Shown piece by piece: positions 1 to 6,081 of a stretch of 7,689 nucleotides of DNA (positions within the stretch are counted from its first letter, which is position 1; each line of letters starts with the position of its first letter). The notes under the pieces were generated by a model. It did not search any database, was not told the DNA's origin, and worked only from the letters and a program-made list of their open reading frames with translations. Location of the stretch: positions 1 to 7,689 of the forward strand of contig SLPT01000031.1 in the NCBI GenBank assembly GCA_007131845.1. The letters run 5' to 3'. The stretch comes from Desulfobacteraceae bacterium. Lineage in GTDB: Bacteria > Desulfobacterota > Desulfobacteria > Desulfobacterales > Desulfosalsimonadaceae. Position numbers and translations under genes: made by a program.

Positions 1-123
1 ATATCGGAGATAGTATCTGAAATTGCAGGCGAAACCGGCGTAGTCTCCGAGTTGCGCCGGGAGCTTCACCCGTGGCGGCAGAAATTTGCCGATGAAATGA
101 TTGAGTTCGACCTGCGGCTCTAA
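1..123 (+). CDS. C-terminal tail of an unrecognised protein (partial)
   Basis: The window opens inside an open frame (frame 1) that runs without a stop to TAA at 121-123. It gives about 40 residues ending in HPWRQKFADEMIEFDLRL. The start lies outside the window. The tail is charged and probably helical, with no membrane segment and no motif that I can assign. The next gene begins 61 nt downstream on the same strand, so the two may be co-transcribed. The reading as a real gene end rests on the open frame, normal-looking codon use and position only. I cannot name a function. Confidence 0.55.
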   Translation: MSEIVSEIAGETGVVSELRRELHPWRQKFADEMIEFDLRL

Positions 124-184
124 AACCTGTAAGGACCATCGCGGCAAGGCCGTCCCGGAAATCCAATACCGACAGGATATCGTT

Positions 185-1276
185 ATGACTCCCAATATAT
201 TGATAGTAGACGACGATTCCGCATTACTCCGGCTGCTGGAAAAGGAACTGGAAGGATACGCAGATTTTTTTTCCGTTATCACCGCCGGAGACGGTCAGGG
301 TGCGTTGCAAGTCCTGTCCGATGCCGATATTTCACTTGTCATTTGTGATCTTCGGATGCCCGGAATGGACGGGTTCGAGCTGATCGGACGCATTACCAAA
401 CAGTACCCCGATATCCCCGTGATGGCGATGACCGCCCATGACCGTCCCAAGACCCGGGATGTGGTTTTGAAAACCGGGGCGATGGATTATATTACCAAAC
501 CCATCGACGGTGCCGGGCTCTCCGACCGTATTATAAAGATTCTTAAAAAACGAAGCGAGGGGGGGAGTCTCAGGAAGGTATCGCTCGAAACCTATCTTCA
601 GTTGGTTGAGATGGAAGAGCAGACCTGCACGCTTCGTATCATTTCTTCTTCCGGAATGAAAAGTGGCGTGTTGTTTTTCCGGGATGGGCGCTTGATGGAG
701 GCGCGCATCGGCAGCCAGCGGGGAGCGGATGCCGCTTACGAGATTCTCTCCTGGCCGGGCGTAGCCCTTTCCATTGAAAATACCTGTCCGGTCACAGAAA
801 AACACATCGAGGGCGAATTGCAGGCCATTCTCCTTGATGCAATGCGCTCCCGGGACGAAGACGAGTCCGGACACAGCCTTGCGGAGGAGGAAACAGCGGG
901 CGACGCGACGGTCGGGTCATCTGCCGCAGATATTGACACCTCTGCTGAAAATCCGGCTGAAGAATCGGCTGCTCCGAAAGAGCCGCCTTCTCCGGCCCCG
1001 GACGAACCCCTTTCGCCCGTAGCGTTCGCCGAGCGGAAGCTATTCGTGGCCATAGGAAAGAACAGCGGTATTCAGGACGTTTACAGCGACCCGATATGGG
1101 CGGGGATGGTTTACCATGCCAACAATGCCGGTCAGGTATTTGAACTGGGCGATCTGAATGTGATATATATGGATCGCAGCACTGAACAGGTTCTGGTGGT
1201 TCCGGGGGAGGAAAATGTCGTAGTTGTGCTGGACAAGCAGGTGCCCCGGGAGAACCTTATCTCTGTATTTGTTTAA
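185..1276 (+). CDS. Response regulator: receiver, PATAN (DUF4388) and unknown C-terminal domain
   Basis: A 363-residue cytoplasmic protein in three parts. Residues 1-120 are a CheY-like receiver with all key residues: acidic pair D9/D10, phospho-acceptor D55 in CDLRMPGMDG, T83 and K105 followed by P106. It should therefore accept phosphate from a histidine kinase, which is not in this window. Residues about 122-225 (GSLRKVSLETYLQLVEMEEQ, then GVLFFRDGRLMEARIG) match the PATAN/DUF4388 family, a protein-interaction module often attached to receivers. Residues about 226-280 are an Ala/Glu/Ser/Pro-rich linker. Residues about 281-363 form a compact domain that I do not recognise. There is no DNA-binding or enzymatic output domain, so the output is probably protein-protein contact. 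I chose the ATG at 185 because the receiver begins at once and AGGA (174-177) sits 7 nt upstream. An in-frame start at 101 would overlap the previous gene and add an unconserved-looking tail. It lies in line with the Roadblock and ATPase genes. Confidence 0.9.
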   Translation: MTPNILIVDDDSALLRLLEKELEGYADFFSVITAGDGQGALQVLSDADISLVICDLRMPGMDGFELIGRITKQYPDIPVMAMTAHDRPKTRDVVLKTGAMDYITKPIDGAGLSDRIIKILKKRSEGGSLRKVSLETYLQLVEMEEQTCTLRIISSSGMKSGVLFFRDGRLMEARIGSQRGADAAYEILSWPGVALSIENTCPVTEKHIEGELQAILLDAMRSRDEDESGHSLAEEETAGDATVGSSAADIDTSAENPAEESAAPKEPPSPAPDEPLSPVAFAERKLFVAIGKNSGIQDVYSDPIWAGMVYHANNAGQVFELGDLNVIYMDRSTEQVLVVPGEENVVVVLDKQVPRENLISVFV

Positions 1277-1311
1277 ACCTCCGGGAAAACGAAGTTTTTG
1301 CTTTTACATGC

Positions 1312-1342
1312 TGAAACGGTTATGATGGTAATATGAAACGGT
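1312..1342 (+). repeat. Two direct copies of TGAAACGGT, 22 bp apart
   Basis: The 9-mer TGAAACGGT occurs at 1312-1320 and again at 1334-1342, in the same orientation, 22 bp from start to start. That is close to two turns of the helix. Both copies lie in the gap between the response regulator and the Roadblock gene. Such spacing suits tandem regulator sites on one DNA face, but no convincing promoter accompanies them and chance is possible. Confidence 0.3.
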
Positions 1343-1400
1343 GCCCGGGGGTCGAAACAGGCTGGCACCGGATACGAAATGGGGGGTTGCAGGAATTTCC

Positions 1401-1769
1401 ATGAAAGATGTTTTCAAGGATCTGGTCGGGATAGATGGGGTTCATGCCGCAATTGTGCTTGATTCGGCAGGGGGCTTGGTTGCAAGCCGGTTTTCGGATC
1501 AATACCAGGGTACCACCCGGGCCGTTACAAAATTTAACTGGGAGCCGTTTATTCTTGAGTTGGGAGAGCATACGGAAGCGGATTTTGTATACGATAAGGG
1601 GCGAATTTACCTTCGTAAGCTGCCGGCCGGTTTTTTGCTGGTAGCCATGAACGATATTGCCCCGATATCGATGGTCCGGCTGAACTGTGAGATTCTGATG
1701 CCCGAACTCGATGGTATGAAGCGTTCCGGCAGCCGGATTGGCCGGATTCTGAAAACAAAGATTTTCTGA
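1401..1769 (+). CDS. Roadblock/LC7-domain protein
   Basis: A 122-residue protein that is essentially one Roadblock/LC7 domain. The N-terminal helix and first strand read MKDVFKDLVGIDGVHAAIVLD, followed by a glycine turn (SAGGLVA), a middle helical region, and the paired strands RIYLRKLPAGFLLVAM. A final helix carries MVRLNCEIL. In bacteria this family (MglB-like proteins) regulates or docks small Ras-like GTPases of the MglA type and is found in polarity, gliding and pilus control. Family membership is clear from the pattern. The partner is unknown because no GTPase gene is present here. The start at 1401 has AGGAA (1391-1395) 5 nt upstream; an in-frame GTG at 1341 lacks such a site and would add residues outside the domain. 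The short C-terminal tail (KRSGSRIGRILKTKIF) is basic and may be an interaction peptide. Confidence 0.85.
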   Translation: MKDVFKDLVGIDGVHAAIVLDSAGGLVASRFSDQYQGTTRAVTKFNWEPFILELGEHTEADFVYDKGRIYLRKLPAGFLLVAMNDIAPISMVRLNCEILMPELDGMKRSGSRIGRILKTKIF

Positions 1770-1836
1770 CGTTTCTACATCGTTGCCACCCTGCGATGAT
1801 CATACCGCCGCAAACGATAATTGAACCGATGCATCC

Positions 1837-1853
1837 GGCGCAGCCTGCGCGCC
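1837..1853 (+). other. GC-rich hairpin in the Roadblock-ATPase gap
   Basis: GGCGCA, a 3-nt loop (GCC) and TGCGC-G-CC form a stem with one bulged G. It sits within the 167-nt gap 1770-1936. No run of T follows, so it is not a normal intrinsic terminator. It could slow polymerase or shape the mRNA upstream of the ATPase gene. I see nothing else convincing in this gap, neither a promoter nor a supported small gene. Confidence 0.25.
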
Positions 1854-1936
1854 ATGTTTCAGACCCGCCCGTTATGCTGCATTACTTTTGGGGCCGAATG
1901 AAACCCTGGATATAGAGAAAAAGGATTTATCAGAAA

Positions 1937-4315
1937 ATGGCAACCGTATCCGAGAAATCCGGCATTCAGTCGAAAATCAAGGCCGCCGAGGCATACGAGT
2001 CGCATGGCCTCTATGACGAGGCGCTTTCCGTCTATCAGAGCTTACTGGAAGATTATTCCGACCTGGATGAAACGAAACGCTCTGAGATCGAGGCCAAGAT
2101 CAAGGAACTGGGCAGGGAAATGGAGGAGATGGAGCAGGAGATCGCCCAGGATATTTCCTCCGAAGAAGTGACCCACCTGAAAACAGGCCTATCTATCGGT
2201 GAGAGCGCGCCGGAAACCTTCGACAGTGCAACGGCATTCAAGGAACTCGGCCTCTACAAAGAGGCGGTAGAAGAGTACAAGAAGCTGTTTTCCATGGATT
2301 TTTCCATGGACAATTTTCTTCCCGATTTAATGGAGTGCCTGTTTACAGTCTATTCCCCGGAAAATGTGGTGGAGCAGGTCACGGCTGTGATCGGAGAACT
2401 CAAGCTGGATAAGCAAAAGGAGGCATCGGTACGCTATCATCTCGGCGCCTCGCTGGAGCAGCGGGATTACAAGGAGCTTGCGGTCAGCAGTTACCAGTCG
2501 GTGCAGAAGATCGATCCGGTCTATCCGAAGATCAAGGAAAAGATCAAGTCGACGGAGCCTGGAAAACGATATGAGTCGAAATACGACTATCTTCTGAAAA
2601 ACGAAATTGTTACCACCGATCAGCTTCAAAAGGCCCTTGGCATCTCCAAGAAGAGCAGAAAAAGTGTCGAGCATGTATTGATGCAGCAGTTTAAGATTTC
2701 CAAGGAGGAAATCGGAAAATCCCTGACCGCTTATTATAACTGCCCCTTTAAAACGTTCGACCCCCAGATGCCCATCCCTTTTGAGCTTCTGTCCAATCTT
2801 AAAAAGCCATTTCTCCTTCAGGATCTATGGGTTCCTCTGCATTGGGAGATCGATCATATCGAGATCCTGCTTGACGACCCCAAGGACCTGCGTAAGCTCG
2901 ACCATGCAAAAGCATTGTTCAATACGAACAAGTTTACGTTTTCAGTGGGCATCAAGGAGGATATCGAGGCGGTCATCAATCACTTCTTCGCGGGAAAAAA
3001 GCAGGAGGGAACCCAGCGGCCCACGGCCACGGCTTTCGAGGAACTGCCGGAAATCTCTTTTGAAGAAGATGAAGAGGATGAGGACGACGATCTGACCGAT
3101 TCGGTGGACGAGTCTTCCAGCAAAGTGGTCCGGTTGGTCGACCAGGTGCTGATATCCGCATACCGGAAGGAAGCATCGGATATTCACATAGAGCCCTGCG
3201 GCATCAGTAAACGGACCAAGGTCCGTTTCCGGATCGACGGCGTTTGCCAGGATTTTACGGAGATTCCGAACAATTTTGCCACGGCGATCCTTTCACGCAT
3301 CAAGATCATGGCAAACCTCGACATCTCGGAGCGGCGTCTCCCCCAGGACGGTAAGATCAAACTGAAGCGAAAGGGAATTCCCCCCTTTGAACTGCGTGTC
3401 GCGACCATGCCGACCACCGGCGGCTTCGAGGACGTGGTGCTGCGTATCCTGGCGGCGTCCGGTGCCATGAAAATCGACGATATGGGGCTGACCGAAAGAA
3501 ACCTCCGGGTATTGAAAAATTCCATCGCCAAGCCGTACGGTCTTGTTCTGTGCGTGGGCCCGACCGGTTCGGGTAAGACGACCACCCTTCACTCCGCGCT
3601 GGGAGCCATCAACACGCCCGAACGGAAGATATGGACCGCCGAGGATCCTGTGGAAATTTCTCAGCAGGGGCTGCGCCAGGTGGAAACCCATAACAAGATC
3701 GGACTCGATTTTGCCCGGATCATGCGCTCGTTTTTGCGCGCCGACCCGGATGTCATAATGGTCGGCGAGATGCGGGACTACGAAACCGCCTCCATCGGTG
3801 TCGAGGCATCCCTGACAGGTCACCTGGTGTTTTCCACCCTCCATACCAACTCCGCCCCGGAAACCGTCACCCGTTTGCTGGACATGGGCCTGAACCCGCT
3901 CAATTTTTCGGACGCTTTCATTTGCGTGCTTGCCCAGCGTCTTTTGCGGAGGCTCTGCAGGAACTGCCGGCGGGGATTTCACCCCACGAAAGAAGAATAC
4001 GATGAGGTTGTGGCGGCCTATCATTCGGAGACATTTGATTCCTTAGGTATTGAACACACGGATGATTTGCAGTTATATACCCCGGTCGGCTGCGAGCAGT
4101 GCGGGGGCACCGGCTACAAGGGAAGGTTAGGCATCCATGAAATGATGGAGGGAACGCCCGAGATCAAGCGGATGATCAAAAAGCAGGCTAGCGCGGAGGA
4201 GTTATTCGCCCAGGCCAGCGACCAGGGCATGCGGACCCTTATGCAGGATGGCATCGAAAAGGTATTCCAGGGCCTTACGGATATGAGCGAAGTGAGGCGC
4301 GTTTGCATCATGTAA
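1937..4315 (+). CDS. TPR-containing GspE/PilB-family ATPase
   Basis: A 792-residue cytoplasmic motor ATPase of the type II secretion/type IV pilus family, longer than the usual 500-570. Residues 1-210 are an added N-terminal region with three TPR-like helical repeats (about 16-42, 98-122, 165-194) and an acidic coiled-coil stretch (about 50-72). Residues about 212-352 resemble an MshEN/GspE N-terminal domain, but its ligand motif looks lost. A very acidic strip lies at 375-385. The rest is a complete ATPase core: the N2 segment with LPQDGKI, Walker A GPTGSGKTT (541-549, K547), Asp box TAEDPVE (567-573), Walker B DVIMVGEMRD (605-614, E611), His box GHLVFSTLH (628-636), and zinc-type cysteine pairs C674/C677 and C719/C722. 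It should hydrolyse ATP to drive pilin or pseudopilin polymerisation through a platform protein, which is absent here. AAGGA (1921-1925) lies 11 nt before the ATG. The TPRs suggest a protein-binding input. PilB-type versus GspE-type cannot be settled from the sequence alone. Confidence 0.93.
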   Translation: MATVSEKSGIQSKIKAAEAYESHGLYDEALSVYQSLLEDYSDLDETKRSEIEAKIKELGREMEEMEQEIAQDISSEEVTHLKTGLSIGESAPETFDSATAFKELGLYKEAVEEYKKLFSMDFSMDNFLPDLMECLFTVYSPENVVEQVTAVIGELKLDKQKEASVRYHLGASLEQRDYKELAVSSYQSVQKIDPVYPKIKEKIKSTEPGKRYESKYDYLLKNEIVTTDQLQKALGISKKSRKSVEHVLMQQFKISKEEIGKSLTAYYNCPFKTFDPQMPIPFELLSNLKKPFLLQDLWVPLHWEIDHIEILLDDPKDLRKLDHAKALFNTNKFTFSVGIKEDIEAVINHFFAGKKQEGTQRPTATAFEELPEISFEEDEEDEDDDLTDSVDESSSKVVRLVDQVLISAYRKEASDIHIEPCGISKRTKVRFRIDGVCQDFTEIPNNFATAILSRIKIMANLDISERRLPQDGKIKLKRKGIPPFELRVATMPTTGGFEDVVLRILAASGAMKIDDMGLTERNLRVLKNSIAKPYGLVLCVGPTGSGKTTTLHSALGAINTPERKIWTAEDPVEISQQGLRQVETHNKIGLDFARIMRSFLRADPDVIMVGEMRDYETASIGVEASLTGHLVFSTLHTNSAPETVTRLLDMGLNPLNFSDAFICVLAQRLLRRLCRNCRRGFHPTKEEYDEVVAAYHSETFDSLGIEHTDDLQLYTPVGCEQCGGTGYKGRLGIHEMMEGTPEIKRMIKKQASAEELFAQASDQGMRTLMQDGIEKVFQGLTDMSEVRRVCIM

Positions 4316-4328
4316 CGCCTGCTCGTTT

Positions 4329-4361
4329 ATGTTTTTGCCGAAAAGAGCGGCAAAACATTTT
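4329..4361 (+). terminator. Terminator-like hairpin after the ATPase gene
   Basis: ATGTTTTTGCCG (4329-4340) pairs with CGGCAAAACAT (4348-4358) around a 7-nt loop, with one bulged T. The run TTTT (4358-4361) follows. It begins 13 nt after the ATPase stop and lies 5' of the PilZ start. The stem is AT-rich apart from the GCCG core and the T-run is short. It is therefore probably a weak or partial terminator, or an mRNA-stabilising 3' end, that would lower but not abolish read-through into the PilZ-cyclase pair. Confidence 0.5.
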
Positions 4362-4383
4362 ACAAGGTATGGGACATGGCAAG

Positions 4384-4848
4384 ATGGGATTTTTAAAATT
4401 TTTCCGCAAGTATCTGCCGTCCGGAATCAGGGGGGGGGAAGACCAGCATTCACCGGTTTCACCGGATGCCGTTAAACAGGTTAGCCAGTCGGACCAGCGG
4501 GATTTTTCCCGGCACTGGGTTTCATTTCCCATAATCGTCTACCGGATGGGTTCCGAAAACGGCGCGGAGGGGGAGCAAACCGTCCTCAGGGACATATCCG
4601 GAGGGGGCGCCCTGTTCGTAACCTCAAATGCGGAATACTATTATCCCGGTCAGATGTTGAAAATATCCATCATGCTCGACGGTGTGGGCGATGTGCGGGC
4701 CCGTATACGAGCGGAAGCTACGGTAATCCGTATTCATCGCGGCAAGGCGCCCGCAAGGGGCGCCGGAGAGGCCGGAATTGCGGTACAGTTCGACCGGAGT
4801 TTCGAGTTCGACCGGGTTGACAATCATGCGTTTGGATCTGCTGGATGA
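4384..4848 (+). CDS. PilZ-domain protein, predicted c-di-GMP receptor
   Basis: A 154-residue soluble protein whose main part is one PilZ domain (about residues 36-145). Both c-di-GMP contact motifs are intact: RDFSR (R39xxxR43) and DISGGG (D70, S72, G75). The protein should therefore bind the dinucleotide and pass the signal on by contact with a partner. The N-terminal 35 residues start with a short amphipathic, basic stretch (MGFLKFFRKYLP) that could touch a membrane or a partner. I chose the ATG at 4384, with GGGA (4371-4374) 9 nt upstream. An in-frame ATG at 4369 is possible, but its only AAGG is one base away. A longer frame from 4303 would overlap the ATPase gene and read through a hairpin. 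The stop overlaps the start of the cyclase (ATGA), so translation is probably coupled. A run of nine G bases falls at codons 16-19. Confidence 0.88.
   Translation: MGFLKFFRKYLPSGIRGGEDQHSPVSPDAVKQVSQSDQRDFSRHWVSFPIIVYRMGSENGAEGEQTVLRDISGGGALFVTSNAEYYYPGQMLKISIMLDGVGDVRARIRAEATVIRIHRGKAPARGAGEAGIAVQFDRSFEFDRVDNHAFGSAG
4430..4438 (+). repeat. Nine-G homopolymer in the PilZ coding region
   Basis: Nine consecutive G bases encode part of Arg-Gly-Gly-Glu near the N-terminus of the PilZ protein, before the PilZ domain. A gain or loss of one base would shift the frame ahead of the whole domain. In some bacteria such tracts are phase-variable. Here that is only a possibility, and sequencing error at such a run must also be considered. 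Confidence 0.9.
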
Positions 4849-5972
4849 AGCCGGGTTTCAGAAAAACGTATAATACCTTTTCGGGGAAAATCCTCGTGGC
4901 GCTGGGCTTGATGGCTCTTCTGCCCTACCTGCTGGTGATATACCTGTTTATATACGAACGGATTACCCCTTCGGAAACCGTCTATCTATTTTCTTTTCTT
5001 GCCTTGTTTTCTATCTTTGTGGGTTATTCCCTGCTGCGCCGTTCCGCAGACCAGATTTATGCTCTCAGCCGCGAGATCAGCAAAATCGAATCAGGGGAAA
5101 AAAAAGACCCCATCGCGATCCGGGGTGATTACGAGCTTGCCGAAATCGCCATGCATTTCAACTCGATGCTGAAAAAGCTCGACGACATGAACCGGAAAAA
5201 CCAGGAGCAGGCCACCCAGCTCATGGTGTATGCCAGGGATTTATCCCTTTCCTACCAGCGCACCCGGCAGGAGGAGGAACTGCGAAACCGGATCAGCCGC
5301 TATGTCGGCAACAACCTGGTCGAAAAGCTTATCGAACTGCAGGACGGTGTTTTCCTTGAGACCGAAAGAAAGAATGTGAGTATTTTGTTTGCCGATATCC
5401 GTTCTTTTACGGCCATGGCGGAGCGATTGGATGCCGGGGAGGTGGTTTCCATGCTCAATGAATATTTCTCGGTCATGGTGGATATCATCTTCAAAAACAA
5501 CGGCCTGCTCGATAAGTTCGTGGGGGATCAGCTCATTGCCGTTTTCGGCCTTCTCGATTCCGGGGACAACCACCCGGAAAACGCCATCCGGACAGCCCTG
5601 GAGATGGAGGCTGCCAACCGGAAGATTCAGGATGCAAGAAGAAAAAAAGGCCTTGAGACTTTTGAGGCGGGGATCGGGATCAATACCGGCCAGACGATTA
5701 TCGGCAATATCGGATCGGACAACCGCATGGATTACACCGTGATCGGAGACTGCGTCAATATCGCCGCCCGCCTTGAGCAGATGGCCAAAGGCGGGGAGAT
5801 TATCATCGGCGAACAGACCTGCCTGCAGAATACCGGTTCTTTCCACTTTGAAAGCCGCGGTGAAGTGTATGTGAAAAACAAGCTCGAGCCTGTAATCTGC
5901 TATAACGTGCTGGGCTATGCAAAGGAGAATTCCGTGGAAGTCCACGGAAGCCGGACACATACGATCGGATAG
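4845..5972 (+). CDS. Membrane-anchored class III adenylate/guanylate cyclase
   Basis: A 375-residue protein predicted to make a 3',5'-cyclic nucleotide, most likely cAMP. Two membrane segments (about 15-37 and 45-64) are separated by only a few residues, so almost nothing is exposed outside. A HAMP-like linker (about 64-117) and a helical stretch follow, then the cyclase domain (about 178-345). Active-site residues are in place: metal-binding D184 (FADIRSFT) and D228 (KFVGD), the purine-selecting K224 and T298 (MDYTVIGD), and transition-state N305 and R309 (VNIAARLE). The K/T pair is typical of class IIIb cyclases, which are usually adenylate cyclases. The start codon overlaps the PilZ stop (ATGA), which implies coupled translation. 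Class III domains act as dimers, and HAMP plus helix should set the dimer geometry. With no periplasmic sensor, control is more likely from the membrane, bicarbonate, or a protein such as its PilZ neighbour. The last part of the sequence implies no extra domain. Confidence 0.92.
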   Translation: MKPGFRKTYNTFSGKILVALGLMALLPYLLVIYLFIYERITPSETVYLFSFLALFSIFVGYSLLRRSADQIYALSREISKIESGEKKDPIAIRGDYELAEIAMHFNSMLKKLDDMNRKNQEQATQLMVYARDLSLSYQRTRQEEELRNRISRYVGNNLVEKLIELQDGVFLETERKNVSILFADIRSFTAMAERLDAGEVVSMLNEYFSVMVDIIFKNNGLLDKFVGDQLIAVFGLLDSGDNHPENAIRTALEMEAANRKIQDARRKKGLETFEAGIGINTGQTIIGNIGSDNRMDYTVIGDCVNIAARLEQMAKGGEIIIGEQTCLQNTGSFHFESRGEVYVKNKLEPVICYNVLGYAKENSVEVHGSRTHTIG

Positions 5973-6005
5973 TCCGGCCGGTTACGGTGCAATCGCGACT
6001 TTTTT
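5950..6005 (+). terminator. Possible terminator at the end of the cyclase operon
   Basis: GCCGGAC (5950-5956) is perfectly matched by GTCCGGC (5972-5978), a 7-bp stem spanning the cyclase stop. Farther on, six T bases at 6000-6005 follow a weak pairing of AGTC (5971-5974) with GACT (5997-6000). Neither is a textbook terminator because the strong stem is 21 nt from the T-run. Position at the end of the gene run, facing a convergent helicase gene, favours termination here. The rest of 5973-6081 shows nothing that I can assign. Confidence 0.35.
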
Positions 6006-6081
6006 CTGCGTTCGGCTCAAATTTTGATGAATGCGTAACCAGTTTATTGTTTTATCGGTTATGGCTCATGGTACGCGTGTG

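Noticed and set aside
1363..1378. TGGCAC resembling the -24 element of a sigma-54 promoter before the Roadblock gene
   Set aside because: No GC dinucleotide at the required distance for the -12 element; GA is found there instead.
1796..1915. Small open frame of about 39 codons in the Roadblock-ATPase gap
   Set aside because: No ribosome binding site upstream, proline-rich low-information product, and no recognisable feature.
3293..4024. Long minus-strand open frame of about 240 codons
   Set aside because: Antisense shadow of the ATPase core. The plus-strand frame has Walker A, Walker B, His box and cysteine pairs.
5931..5948. Near-perfect palindrome TCCGTGGA-AG-TCCACGGA as a terminator
   Set aside because: It lies inside the cyclase coding region, has almost no loop and no T-run after it.
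5241..5960. Minus-strand open frame of about 240 codons opposite the cyclase
   Set aside because: Shadow of the cyclase domain, whose catalytic residues lie in the plus-strand frame.
185..5972. Selenocysteine (in-frame UGA) in the protein genes because tRNA-Sec is nearby
   Set aside because: Every gene here reads to its expected family length without an internal UGA, so no recoding needs to be assumed.
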